Source of the DNA: Streptomyces cyaneus
Lineage (GTDB): Bacteria > Actinomycetota > Actinomycetes > Streptomycetales > Streptomycetaceae
Assembly: GCF_004028635.1 (NCBI RefSeq)
Contig: NZ_ML138678.1
Span: 372,001 to 436,000, forward strand
DNA length: 64,000 nucleotides
Direction of reading: 5' to 3'
The position numbers and the translations under genes were made by a program. The notes under the pieces are model-generated. The model was not told the origin of the DNA and ran no database searches. It worked only from the letters and a program-made list of their open reading frames with translations. Shown one piece after another: positions 27,628-36,412 of the stretch (position 1 is the stretch's first letter; each line of letters begins with the position of its first letter).

Positions 27628-28389
27628 ATGACGGCTCACCCCCTCTTCGACATCGGCGGCCGCACGGCCCTGGTCACCGGCTCCAGCCGGGGCATCGGCC
27701 TCGCGCTCGCCCGCGGCCTGGCTCAGGCCGGCTGCACGGTGGTCCTCAACGGACGGGACGGCGAACGCCTCACCAAGGCCGCCGCCGAACTGCCCGGCGA
27801 CGTCCACACGGCCGCGTTCGACGTGACCGACGGCCCGTCGGTGGCCGCCGGGATCGCGGACGTCGAGGAGCGGGTGGGCCCGCTCGACATCCTGGTCAAC
27901 AACGCGGGCATGCAACTGCGCGCGCCCTTGCTGGAGTTCACGGACTCCGACTGGCACCGGATCCTGAACACCAACCTCACCAGCGCGTTCCTGGTCGGCC
28001 GGGAGGCCGCCCGGCGGATGACGGAACGCGGCCACGGAAAGATCATCAACATCTGCTCGCTGCAGAGCGAGGTCGTCCGCCCCGGCATCGCCCCCTACGC
28101 CGCCACCAAGGGCGCGCTGAAGATGCTCACCAAGGGCATGTGCGCGGACTGGGGCCCGCACGGCGTCCAGGTCAACGGCCTGGGGCCCGGCTACATCGAG
28201 ACCGAGCTCACCCAACCTCTGGTCGAGGACGATGAGTTCAGCGCCTGGGTGCGGCGACGCACCCCGGCCGGGCGCTGGGGGCGTACGGAGGACCTGGTGG
28301 GCGGGGTGCTGTTCCTCGCCTCTCCGGCCGCGGACTTCGTCAGCGGGCAGGTGCTGTACGTCGACGGCGGCATGACGAGCGTGCTGTGA
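27628..28389 (+). CDS. idnO: SDR: gluconate 5-dehydrogenase (5-keto-D-gluconate reductase)
   Basis: A 253-residue short-chain dehydrogenase. ATG 27628 follows AGGAG. The Rossmann motif is TGSSRGIG, then NNAG, catalytic Ser in SLQSE and YAATK (Tyr/Lys). The C-terminus SGQVLYVDGGMTSVL and the close resemblance to IdnO/Gno, together with its operon position between gntP and idnD, support conversion of 5-ketogluconate to gluconate. It overlaps an alternative GTG of the next gene. Confidence 0.88.
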   Translation: MTAHPLFDIGGRTALVTGSSRGIGLALARGLAQAGCTVVLNGRDGERLTKAAAELPGDVHTAAFDVTDGPSVAAGIADVEERVGPLDILVNNAGMQLRAPLLEFTDSDWHRILNTNLTSAFLVGREAARRMTERGHGKIINICSLQSEVVRPGIAPYAATKGALKMLTKGMCADWGPHGVQVNGLGPGYIETELTQPLVEDDEFSAWVRRRTPAGRWGRTEDLVGGVLFLASPAADFVSGQVLYVDGGMTSVL

Positions 28390-28403
28390 AGGAGGCTTCG
28401 GGG

Positions 28404-29435
28404 ATGCTCGGTTGTGTGATCCACGGTCAGGACGACCTCCGGGTCGAGGAGCTGCCGGTGCCGGTCCCCGGGGCGGGGCAGGCGCTGGTGGCCGTGCGGT
28501 ACGGCGGGGTCTGCGGCTCCGACCTGCACTACTGGCGGCACGGCGGGGTAGGCGACTTCCGGCTCAAGGAGCCGATGGTGCTCGGGCACGAGGTGGTCGG
28601 GACGGTCGTTTCGTACGGTGACGGGGCATCGGGTCCGGCCACCGGTACGGCCGTCGCGGTCCACCCGGCCACTCCCTGCTCGGTCTGCCCCGAGTGCGCG
28701 GACCGGCGGCGCAACGTCTGCCGGGACACCCGCTACCTCGGCAGCGCGGCGCGCTTCCCGCATGTGCAGGGCGGGTTCGCGGCCCAAGTGGTCGTGCCCG
28801 CAGACCAGTTGAGGCCGCTCCCGGTTGGGCTCGACCTGCGGCGGGCGGCGCTCGCCGAGCCGCTGTCCGTCGCACTGCACGCGGTGCGGCGGGCCGGGGA
28901 GGTGGCCGGGAGGCATGTCCTCGTCGCCGGTGCCGGGCCCATCGGGTGCCTGGTGGTCGCGGCGGCGAAGGCGGCCGGGGCGGAGCGGGTCACGGTGACG
29001 GATCTGCTGCCGACGGCGCTGGAGTACGCGCGGATCGCCGGCGCCGACAGCCTCGTACGGGCCGATGATCCGGACGATGCCGGGTGGCGGCGGCTTTCCG
29101 AGGTGGATGTGGCGGTCGAGGCGTCGGGGGTCGCCGCGGGGCTGGACACGTGTCTGCGGCTGGTGCGGCGCGGGGGCGTCGTGGTGCAGCTCGGGATGCT
29201 GCCGCCGGGGCTGAGTCCGTTCGCGGGGAACCTCGTCGTGAGCCGGGAGATCGAGCTGCGGGGGGCGTTCCGCTTCGACGGGGAGTTCGACGCGGCGCTG
29301 GAACTGCTCGCCGCCGAGGGCTCGTTCGACGGTCTGGTCAGCGCGGTGGTGCCGGTGCGGGAGGCCGAGTCGGCGTTCGCGCTCGCCGCGGACCGGAGCC
29401 GGTCGTGCAAGGTGCTGCTGGACTTCGGGGGCTGA
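28404..29435 (+). CDS. idnD: L-idonate 5-dehydrogenase (zinc MDR)
   Basis: A 343-residue medium-chain dehydrogenase. ATG 28404 is chosen for GGAGG eight bases upstream, although GTG 28386 overlaps the idnO stop. The catalytic zinc site is CGSDLHYWRHG with GHEVVGTV. The structural zinc cysteines are in CSVCPECADRRRNVC. The cofactor loop is VAGAGPIGCLVV. It would oxidise L-idonate to 5-ketogluconate, feeding IdnO then GntK. It is the last gene of the operon. Confidence 0.88.
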   Translation: MLGCVIHGQDDLRVEELPVPVPGAGQALVAVRYGGVCGSDLHYWRHGGVGDFRLKEPMVLGHEVVGTVVSYGDGASGPATGTAVAVHPATPCSVCPECADRRRNVCRDTRYLGSAARFPHVQGGFAAQVVVPADQLRPLPVGLDLRRAALAEPLSVALHAVRRAGEVAGRHVLVAGAGPIGCLVVAAAKAAGAERVTVTDLLPTALEYARIAGADSLVRADDPDDAGWRRLSEVDVAVEASGVAAGLDTCLRLVRRGGVVVQLGMLPPGLSPFAGNLVVSREIELRGAFRFDGEFDAALELLAAEGSFDGLVSAVVPVREAESAFALAADRSRSCKVLLDFGG

Positions 29436-29604
29436 ACAGCCCGGGTCGCGCAGGGGTTCCGCTTCGTGGGATCGCCATGTCCCAGTGCCTGAACTCACTC
29501 TGCCGATCAGATGAAGCGGCTTCCCCAAGGGCGCCCTCGGCCCGATGATGAGGTGACCCTTGGCGGCTGCCGCAGCCGTCGGGGGCGAGAAATCGGGGGG
29601 CGTC

Positions 29605-30795
29605 ATGGCGGTTTCCCTCGGGATGCGTATCTCGGGGCTGCTCGTTGCGGGGGCGGTGGCGGTTGCCGCCGCGGCCTTCACGAGTGACGGGGGTGTCACT
29701 GCGGACGGCAGGGGCGGCGGGGGCACGATCGTCACCGCCGGGCCTTCCGACGGCACGCGGAAGCTGCCGACCGGTCCGCCGAGCAGCTCCCCTCCCCCGG
29801 TAAAGCAGTCGCCGGACGGCCACTTCGGCGTGCCCGCGGTCACCGGCACGCCCCGCGCTTCCAAGGGCGGAACGGTGCGCGAGAGTGCGAGCCCCTCCAC
29901 CCCCAGCCCCTCCATGAGCCACAAGCTCCTCGAAATCCCCGCCTGGCTCCCGCCCGGCCCCGACTCGCCGAACGTCGACGGCACGGCGGACCCGGCGAGC
30001 GTGTACGACCTGCTCCGCTCCCCCACCGAGTGCCGGGCCGCGCTGAACGTGATCCCGCGGACGCCGGACGATGCGGAGTGGACGGTGCTACGTGGCCTGG
30101 CCACCGCCTGCCTGGCCGTGCAGGGACAGGGCGGCGACTGGAAGCAGGCCGTTCGGGACCATGCCGCTCCGGCGGGCGAGGCCGACACCTGCAAGGGCCG
30201 GGCCGCGCATGCCGTCCTGGGCTCTCTGCTCGACTTCCATCGGCGGCATCCCGGCGCCACCGTGCGGCTGAAGCCCTCGTCGAGCGGCACTCCCGCAGCC
30301 TGCGGCTACCGGATCGCCGGGGTGGACACGGGCGGTGATGCCGAGGCACGGCCGGGCGACACGATCGGGATCGAGCTGGCGGGCACCTACTTCGACCCTG
30401 CCGAACTGCTGCGGGACGCGAGCGTGGTCATCGGGGGCCGGCAGGCACCCGGGGTGCCCGTCCTGAAGTCGGCGTCGGGCGACCGGCTGGTGCTGTCCGT
30501 CGTCGTACCGGTCCTGGAGCCGGGCCCGGCCGACGTGGCCGTCCGGTACGCCGGCACCGAGGTGCGCCTGCCGGCCGCCTTCACCGTCGCCGCTGCCGAC
30601 GTGGTCCCTGAGCCGAGCGTGGACACGGGTACGACGGACGGATCGGCGTCGACGCTCAGTGCGTCGGTCCCCTCGATCGGCGATTCACCCGAACCGTCGG
30701 CCGCCTCACGGACGCCACAGTGGATGCTCCCGCTCGGCCCACTCCCGGCTCACCGAGCCGGTCCGCATGCCCCGGCGGGCCTCCGGATCCCCTAG
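29605..30795 (+). CDS. Secreted/lipid-free exported protein of unknown function
   Basis: A 396-residue protein. ATG 29605 follows a G-rich run. The N-terminus is a signal peptide or anchor (MRISGLLVAGAVAVAAAAF), then ~90 residues of Ser/Pro/Thr-rich linker. A globular helical part contains Cys at TECRA, TACLA, DTCKG and ACGY. Toward the C-terminus an Ig-like beta domain has the TIG-type texture GVPVLKSASGDRLVLSVV and GPADVAVRYAGTEVRLPA. The last ~30 residues (from 30706) are read antisense to the cytochrome gene and look non-native (WMLPLGPLPAHRAGPHAP). I do not recognise the family. Confidence 0.7.
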   Translation: MAVSLGMRISGLLVAGAVAVAAAAFTSDGGVTADGRGGGGTIVTAGPSDGTRKLPTGPPSSSPPPVKQSPDGHFGVPAVTGTPRASKGGTVRESASPSTPSPSMSHKLLEIPAWLPPGPDSPNVDGTADPASVYDLLRSPTECRAALNVIPRTPDDAEWTVLRGLATACLAVQGQGGDWKQAVRDHAAPAGEADTCKGRAAHAVLGSLLDFHRRHPGATVRLKPSSSGTPAACGYRIAGVDTGGDAEARPGDTIGIELAGTYFDPAELLRDASVVIGGRQAPGVPVLKSASGDRLVLSVVVPVLEPGPADVAVRYAGTEVRLPAAFTVAAADVVPEPSVDTGTTDGSASTLSASVPSIGDSPEPSAASRTPQWMLPLGPLPAHRAGPHAPAGLRIP

Positions 30796-31329
30796 TGCCA
30801 TGCCGATGTGGCCGGCGAGGACGATGCCGATGGTCAGGGCCAGCCAGTCGTGGACGAACGTCGCGCTGGTGCGCCACACCAGGGGCGTGAGGTGGGTGAA
30901 CCACATCATCAGGCCGGTGCCGAGCATCACCAGCATCGCCCCGGCGATCCAGGCCGCGTAGATCTTCTGCCCGGCGTTGAACTTGCCCGCAGGACGCGAC
31001 GCGGCCCGCTTGTCACGGCGGAACGCGGCGCGCAGCCACACCCGGTCGTGCGAGCCGAAGCGGTTGAGGAAGCCCAGGTCGGCGCGGAACGCACGGGAGG
31101 CGAGACCGGCCAGTACCGGCACGGGCAGGGCGAGACCGGCCCACTCGTGGATACGGACCACCAGCTCGCGGCGCCCGACGAGTTCGGCCAGCTGCGGGAC
31201 GTAGAGGCAGGCCGCCGTCACCACGCACACGCCCATCAGCGCGGCCGTCGTGCGGTGCACCCAGCGGGCGGCCGGGGTGAACCGCCGGACGCGGGTGGAC
31301 CGGCCGGGGGCGTCAACTCGTAGGCTCAT
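30706..31329 (-). CDS. Cytochrome b/b6-domain membrane protein, partner of the molybdoenzyme
   Basis: A 207-residue protein. ATG 31329 overlaps the end of the molybdoenzyme gene by 17 bases. It has about four membrane helices (TTAALMGVCVVTAACLYVP, IHEWAGLALPVPVLAGLA, IYAAWIAGAMLVMLGTGLM, VHDWLALTIGIVLAGHIGM). Histidines at helix positions (WVHRTTAALMG, RIHEWAGLAL, FVHDWLAL, AGHIGMAL) are suitable as haem ligands. It probably passes electrons between the quinone pool and the exported molybdoenzyme, as YedZ/MsrQ does for YedY/MsrP, though it is a cytochrome b561-like relative. Its 3' end overlaps the convergent unknown gene by 90 bases. Confidence 0.82.
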   Translation of the reverse strand: MSLRVDAPGRSTRVRRFTPAARWVHRTTAALMGVCVVTAACLYVPQLAELVGRRELVVRIHEWAGLALPVPVLAGLASRAFRADLGFLNRFGSHDRVWLRAAFRRDKRAASRPAGKFNAGQKIYAAWIAGAMLVMLGTGLMMWFTHLTPLVWRTSATFVHDWLALTIGIVLAGHIGMALGDPEARRGMRTGSVSREWAEREHPLWRP

Positions 31330-32071
31330 CGTCGCGTCCGTTCGAGCGGCCGACCCAGGCGTCGACGTCGTAGCCCCGTTCCTCCCAGTAGCCCGGCCGC
31401 ACGTCCTTGGTGACGGTGATGCCGGAGAGCCACTTGGCGGACTTGTAGAAGTACATGGGGGCCACATAGAGGCGGACCGGGCCGCCGTGGCTGTGGCCCA
31501 GGTCCTTGTCCTGCATGCGCAGGGCGACCAGGACGTCCGCGCGGCGGGCCTGGTCGAGGGTGAGGCTCTCCGTGTAGGTGCCGTCGAAGCAGGTGAAGCG
31601 CACCGCCCCGGCCCCCTGGCGCACCCCGGCGGCGTCGAGGAGCCGGGACAGACGCACACCTTCGAACGGGGTGTCGGGGACCCTCCAGCCGGTGACGCAC
31701 TGGACGTCACGCACCATCCGGGTCTGCGGCAGGGCGCGCAGGTCGGCGAGCGTGTAGGTGCGGGGGTGGTCGACCAGGCCGTCGACCGTGAGGCGGTAGG
31801 TGGTGGCGTTCTTGTGGGGTACGGAGGAGGCGACGGAGTAGTAGCGGAAACCGCCGCCGTTGGGGAGCAGGCCCGTCAGGCCGGTGGGGTCCTTGTCGGA
31901 GGCGCTCGCGAGGAAGGACTCCAGGCCGCGCTGCAGCGTGGGCGCGGTGGCCACACCGAGGGCACCGAGGCCGAGGGTGCCGAGGAAGACGCGGCGGCCG
32001 ATGGGCTTGCCCTTCTCCTCGCCCTTCTCCTCGTCCTTCGCTGGGGAGGCTTCGGGCTGTTCGGGGTTCAC
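31313..32071 (-). CDS. Tat-exported molybdopterin-dependent oxidoreductase (sulfite-oxidase fold)
   Basis: A 252-residue protein starting at GTG 32071. A Tat signal (IGRRVFLGTLGLGALGV) precedes the oxidoreductase domain. The molybdenum-ligating Cys lies in VRDVQCVTGWRVPD; other pterin-contact segments are GVRLSRLLDAAG and RMQDKDLGHSHGGPVRLYVA. The size fits the YedY/MsrP-like single-domain sulfite oxidase family. Its substrate is unknown (oxidised methionine or another S/N-oxide are possibilities). It is translationally coupled to the cytochrome b-like gene. Confidence 0.88.
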   Translation of the reverse strand: MNPEQPEASPAKDEEKGEEKGKPIGRRVFLGTLGLGALGVATAPTLQRGLESFLASASDKDPTGLTGLLPNGGGFRYYSVASSVPHKNATTYRLTVDGLVDHPRTYTLADLRALPQTRMVRDVQCVTGWRVPDTPFEGVRLSRLLDAAGVRQGAGAVRFTCFDGTYTESLTLDQARRADVLVALRMQDKDLGHSHGGPVRLYVAPMYFYKSAKWLSGITVTKDVRPGYWEERGYDVDAWVGRSNGRDDEPTS

Positions 32072-32191
32072 CTGTCCATTCGAACACCCGCGACCCGGGC
32101 GGGACCAGGAATCGCGGGTGCTCGTCAGAGTTCCGTAACCACTTCTTACGGGATCCTCAGGAGTGGCCCATTGCTACGACGGCTCCATCCG

Positions 32192-33739
32192 CTACGACGC
32201 CTCCGTCGCCGCCTTCTCCAGCTGGAACGCCTCGTTGCCGAGCCCGATGCGGGCGTGCTTCTCGGGGGCGCGGGAGCGCAGGAGCAGCCCCTGGGCCAGG
32301 CCGACGGCCAGGGCGAGGGCGATGACGGCGGGAAGCGCCCAGCTCAGGGACGAGCCCGGGCCCGCCCCGATCAGGACATCGAAGTCCTTGACGGTGTAGA
32401 CGACGATGAAGGCCAGCGCGAGGACGGCGAGCGCGGCGGCGGCCAGCCGCCAGAACTGGGCGGCGACTGCGCCGCGGCGCACGAAGAAGACGATGACCGA
32501 GACCGAGGCGGCGGCCATCAGGGCGGCGACGCCCAGCGCGCCGAGGCTGCCCATCCAGGTGAACAGGTGCAGGACCGGGGCGGTCGGGTCGCCGGCCGGC
32601 TTGTCGTCGGTGAACGCGAAGACGGCGACGACCACGAGTGAGATCACGGTCTGCAGCAGCGAACCCGTGCCGGGGGCGCCGCTCGCGCCGCTGGTGCGGC
32701 CGAATCCGGCGGGCAGCAGGCCCTCGCGGCCCATGGCGAAGGCGTAACGGGCGACGACGTTGTGGAAGCTCAGCATCGCCGCGAACATGCCGGTCACGAA
32801 CAGCACGTGCAGGGTGTCGGTGAAGCCGGCGCCGAGCAGGTCCTCGGTGAGGAAGAACAGCAGCCCGGCGCTCTGCTCCTGCGCGGTGCCGACGATCGCC
32901 GAAGGTCCGGCGGCGACGGTGTACGCCCAGCAGCTGATCGTGTAGAAGACGGCTATGCCACCGATGGCCAGGAACATCACGCGCGGCACGAGGACGTGCG
33001 GGCGGCTGGTCTCCTCGGCGTAGACGGGGGCCTGCTCGAAGCCGAGGAAGGCTGCGACGCAGAAGCACAGGGCGGTGCCGATGCCCGCGCCGGTGAGGGT
33101 GTCGGGGTTGAAGGCGTGCAGCGACAGCCCCTCCTTGCCTGGGTCGGCGATCGCGGCGACGTCGAAGATGACCACGAGGGCGACCTCGATGATCAGCAGA
33201 ACGCCGAGCACGCGCGCGTTGAGGTCGATCTTCAGCCAGCCGAGGGCACCGACGAGGAGCACGGCCAGGAGCGCCGGTATCCACCAGGCGACCTCGGTGT
33301 CGAGGTAGGTGGCGAACAGCCCGGAGACCTCGAAGCCGAAGATGCCGTAGATGCCGACCTGGAGTGCGTTGTAGGCGACGAGCGCGACCATCGCGGCACC
33401 GGCGCCGGCGGTGCCGCCGAGGCCGCGGGAGATGTACGCGTAGAAGGCACCGGCATTGTGGACGTGCCTGCTCATCTCGGCGTACCCGACGCTGAAGAGG
33501 GCGAGGACGAGGCCGAGGATCACGAAGAGCAGCGGCTGTCCGAGAACGCCCATCACCCCGAAGGTCGTGGGCATGACACCCGCGACGACCATCAGGGGTG
33601 CCGTTGCGGCGAGCACGGACAGCAGCAGGCCCGTCGTGCCCAGCCGGTCGGCGCGCAGGGCTCGGTCCTGCCCCTTGAACGTACTGATGCCGCCGCCGTC
33701 CGCGGTGGCTGTGCTGGTGCTGGAACTGCCCGTGGTCAT
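32192..33739 (-). CDS. APC family amino-acid permease
   Basis: A 515-residue protein with ~12-13 helices. Family signs are the TGLLLSVLAATAPLMVVAGV and YAEMSRHVHNAGAFYAYISR segments in helices 1-2 and GFEQAPVYAEETSRP in the middle, all typical of APC/YdgF-like permeases. It imports amino acids or polyamines; the substrate is unknown. The start is ATG 33739. Immediately upstream lies a 245-bp array of 19-bp repeats that fills the whole region to the next gene. Confidence 0.9.
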   Translation of the reverse strand: MTTGSSSTSTATADGGGISTFKGQDRALRADRLGTTGLLLSVLAATAPLMVVAGVMPTTFGVMGVLGQPLLFVILGLVLALFSVGYAEMSRHVHNAGAFYAYISRGLGGTAGAGAAMVALVAYNALQVGIYGIFGFEVSGLFATYLDTEVAWWIPALLAVLLVGALGWLKIDLNARVLGVLLIIEVALVVIFDVAAIADPGKEGLSLHAFNPDTLTGAGIGTALCFCVAAFLGFEQAPVYAEETSRPHVLVPRVMFLAIGGIAVFYTISCWAYTVAAGPSAIVGTAQEQSAGLLFFLTEDLLGAGFTDTLHVLFVTGMFAAMLSFHNVVARYAFAMGREGLLPAGFGRTSGASGAPGTGSLLQTVISLVVVAVFAFTDDKPAGDPTAPVLHLFTWMGSLGALGVAALMAAASVSVIVFFVRRGAVAAQFWRLAAAALAVLALAFIVVYTVKDFDVLIGAGPGSSLSWALPAVIALALAVGLAQGLLLRSRAPEKHARIGLGNEAFQLEKAATEAS

Positions 33740-33798
33740 CGGGGGACCGTCCTTTGTCGGGTGGGGTGCTGGGGGTCGGGGCGGGGCGGGTCGGTGGT

Positions 33799-34043
33799 GT
33801 TACGTCGGGTCGGAACTGTTGCGTCGAGTCGAAGCTGTTGCGTCGGGTCGGAGCTGTTGCGTCGGGTCGATACTGAGGCGTCGCACCGGCATCGTTTCGT
33901 CCCGTCGGTCCTGTCGCGTCGCACCGGCACCGTCCCGTCGGATCGGAGCCGTTGCGTCGCGTCGGTACCGTCACGCCGATGCCGTTGCGTCGCCTCGGCG
34001 CCGCCGTCACGTCGAATCGGAGCTGTCACGTCAGGTCAGTGCT
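33799..34043. repeat. 19-bp degenerate tandem repeat array
   Basis: Twelve full 19-bp units and one short 14-bp unit, consensus GTTGCGTCGGGTCGGAGCT, run head to tail (units at 33799, 33818, 33837, 33856, 33875, 33894, 33913, 33932, 33951, then 33984, 34006, 34025). The first four are nearly identical and the later ones diverge. The array starts 60 bases upstream of the permease start and ends one base before the stop codon of the next gene. 19 is not a multiple of 3, so the array is open in several frames without being coding. Confidence 0.92.
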
Positions 34044-34044
34044 C

Positions 34045-34995
34045 CTACGCCGTGCCGAGCGCGTTGGCGCGGGCGGCGCGGAAGGCGGGGTACGGATCGT
34101 GGTCCGGGTACGCCCAGGGCGACGGGGTGGCGTGCTCACCGATGCGGTGGAACAGGGCGGCCGCCTCGGCGCTCCGGCCCTCGCAGACCTTGGCGTGGGC
34201 GAGAAAGTTCAGGTCGATGAGGCGGCGCGGGTGGCCTTCTTGTTCCCACTCCAGCCACCAGTCGAAGGCGGCCCGCATCACCTGCCGGGCCCGACGTCCG
34301 GTCCAGTGCCCGGAGGCGGCCGTATCGCGGGGCTCGTGTCCCGCCGCCGCGAGGACGCGGTAGCGCTCGGTGTGGGCGATGACCGGGAGGATGGCGAGCG
34401 GGGAGTCGGCGGGGGCCTGCTCGGCGGCAGCGTTGGCGAAGTCGTAGACCTCGTGGAGCGGGTCGGGGCCGGCACCGGGGTGGCGCTCGGCGAGCCGGGC
34501 GACCATCAGGTGGTGGGCGTGGTGGTGGTCGGCGTACCGGGCGCGGACCTCGGCGAAGACGCGGCGCACCTCCTCCTCGGCGCCCAAGGCGCTCTCCAGC
34601 ATGAGCAGGCCGAGCCAGGGGGTGGGGTCGGCGGGCGCGAGTGCGGCGGCGGCGTGGCAGGACTCGCGGGCGCGGACCGGTTTCTCCTTGCCGCGCAGGG
34701 CGCGCCGGACCAGGGCGAGGGCGAGCAGGACGGCGGCGTCGACGGAGTCGGGTTCGGCGAGCAGCCAGTCGCGGGTCCAGGGGGCGCAGTACGGCTCCCG
34801 GGCGAGGACGGTGACGCGGTGTCCTCTGCGGTCCCAGTCGTCGCCGGTCCGGCTGAGCAGGGAGCGGACCGTCTGCCACCTGCCCTGGGCCAGTGCGGTG
34901 CGGGCCGCGGCGAGCTCGGCGTCATCGAGGGCCGCGTCGAAGGTGTGCGCTGCGCGCTTTCGGCCGCGGCCGAGGGGTGGCGGAGGTGGGGGCAC
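34045..34995 (-). CDS. Helical-repeat (TPR-like) hypothetical protein
   Basis: A 316-residue cytoplasmic protein. After a Pro-rich start (PPPPPPLGRGRKR) the rest is alpha-helical pairs with TPR-like spacing (DAELAAARTALAQGRWQTVR, SVDAAVLLALALVRRAL, PWLGLLMLESALGAEEEVRR, AKVCEGRSAEAAALFHRIGE). No catalytic motif is seen. The start could be downstream of the annotated one because the Pro-run has no good ribosome site. Its 3' end abuts the 19-bp repeat array. Function is unknown. Confidence 0.78.
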   Translation of the reverse strand: MPPPPPPLGRGRKRAAHTFDAALDDAELAAARTALAQGRWQTVRSLLSRTGDDWDRRGHRVTVLAREPYCAPWTRDWLLAEPDSVDAAVLLALALVRRALRGKEKPVRARESCHAAAALAPADPTPWLGLLMLESALGAEEEVRRVFAEVRARYADHHHAHHLMVARLAERHPGAGPDPLHEVYDFANAAAEQAPADSPLAILPVIAHTERYRVLAAAGHEPRDTAASGHWTGRRARQVMRAAFDWWLEWEQEGHPRRLIDLNFLAHAKVCEGRSAEAAALFHRIGEHATPSPWAYPDHDPYPAFRAARANALGTA

Positions 34996-35299
34996 CGTTT
35001 TGGGTTCTGTCGGGGGGGGAAGTGTGGACAGTCATCAACCGATCACTCACAGCAAATCCGCAGCCAACGGTTCGCGTCAAGGGCCACTGCTGCGTTACAC
35101 GCGTCAAGTTCCGTTACTGGTGAGGTAGTTGTGACTAGACTTCCGCCCGTAATGCCCGATTTGTTCGAAGTATGTGGCGTACGTCATGGCGCCGCCGCCG
35201 ACAGCATCGGAGGATTGCGGGACGCGCACGCCGGGCTCGGGGCCGCTACAGTCGGCCCTTACGCATCCCGTCCGCCCGGCAGGATTCGAGGTACGCAGC
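34996..35299. promoter_or_regulatory. Divergent intergenic region
   Basis: About 304 bases between the TPR-like gene and the DMT transporter. It includes a relatively AT-rich stretch (about 35020-35175) with GTTGTGACTAGACTTCC and CCGTAATGCCCG, plausible promoter material for the transporter. No small gene, RNA or strong hairpin was seen. Confidence 0.35.
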
Positions 35300-36196
35300 G
35301 TGTCGCTTCAAATTCTGATACTCGCCGTGAGCGCTGCTTGCTGTCTTGGCTTCGGCTTCGTACTGCAGCAGAACGCGGCCCAGAAGGCGCCACTGAGCGA
35401 CTTCCTTTCCCCCCGGATCCTGCTCGATCTGATGAAGGTGCCGCGCTGGCTGGGCGGTATCGGGCTCATGGTGGTCGGCATGGCGCTGGGCGCGATGGCA
35501 CTGGGCCAGGGCGAGATCTCCCTGGTGGAGCCCCTGCTGGCGACGAACCTGCTGTTCGCGCTCATGCTCTCCCGCCGTCAGACCAAGCAGCCACTGGGCC
35601 GCCAGGGCTGGACGGGCCTCGGCCTGCTCGCGGGTGGAGTGACCGCGTTCATCGTCGCCGGACAGCCACACGGCGGAACGGCGCCCAGCAACCCGCTCCG
35701 GCACTGGCTGATCATCGGCGTCATGGTCGGGCTGGCCCTGCTGCTCACGACGTACGCCAAGCGCTCGCGACTCAGCTCCGGTCCGGCACTGCTGGCGACG
35801 GCCGCCGGCCTGCTGTACGGCGTGCAGGACGCGCTGACGCGGGTGACCGGCCAGCGTTTCGCCGAGGGCGGCATGGCGGAGGTGCTGACCGGCTGGCAGC
35901 CGTACGCCGTGGTGGCGCTCGGCCTCACCGGGCTGATCCTGGTCCAGAGCGCGTTCGAGACGGCGTCCCTGCGCATGTCCCTGCCCGCCCTGACCGCCGC
36001 CCAGCCCCTGGCCGGCATCGCCTGCGGCGTCGGCTTCCTCGGCGACCGTCTCCGCACGGACGCGGGGGCACTGGCGTGGGAGGCGGCCGGACTCGCGGGC
36101 ATCGTGGTGGGCATCATCCTCCTCGGCATGCACCCGGCGATGCCGTGCGGGACGAAGCAGCCGGAACGGACGCCGGCGCTGCAGACGGCGGGGTGA
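35300..36196 (+). CDS. DMT (EamA-like) family transporter
   Basis: A 298-residue protein. GTG 35300 is chosen because GAGG lies eight bases before it and translation then begins with a membrane helix (SLQILILAVSAACCLGFGFV). About nine to ten helices form two halves; SLVEPLLATNLLFALMLSRR and SLPALTAAQPLAGIACGVGF are the duplicated EamA-like segments. The family exports metabolites or amino acids. Substrate unknown. Confidence 0.85.
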   Translation: MSLQILILAVSAACCLGFGFVLQQNAAQKAPLSDFLSPRILLDLMKVPRWLGGIGLMVVGMALGAMALGQGEISLVEPLLATNLLFALMLSRRQTKQPLGRQGWTGLGLLAGGVTAFIVAGQPHGGTAPSNPLRHWLIIGVMVGLALLLTTYAKRSRLSSGPALLATAAGLLYGVQDALTRVTGQRFAEGGMAEVLTGWQPYAVVALGLTGLILVQSAFETASLRMSLPALTAAQPLAGIACGVGFLGDRLRTDAGALAWEAAGLAGIVVGIILLGMHPAMPCGTKQPERTPALQTAG

Positions 36197-36223
36197 CGGG
36201 GCGCCGGCGCGCGGCGCTGCGGC

Positions 36224-36251
36224 GCGGGCTGCGGGCTGCGGGCTGCGGGCT
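36224..36251. repeat. Four perfect 7-bp tandem repeats (GCGGGCT)
   Basis: GCGGGCT is repeated four times without mismatch in the gap between the DMT transporter and Nudix genes. A short slippage-prone tract. Confidence 0.8.
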
Positions 36252-36412
36252 CGGGACGTGGGTCCATACGGGCTGATGCGGCGGGCAGGTTGCGCACATC
36301 AGGGCTGGTCAGGGCGATTGCGGGCGGTTGCCCGTCAGCGCAGGTGGGGGCAGGGTCAGCCCGGCCCCTCCTTGGACGCCCCCCTTCGGATGAGCCCTGC
36401 TTGGATGGGCCC

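Noticed and set aside
33960..34363. A protein-coding gene across the 19-bp repeat array
   Set aside because: Several frames are open only because the 19-bp unit cycles through all three frames and lacks stops; there is no ribosome site or family similarity.
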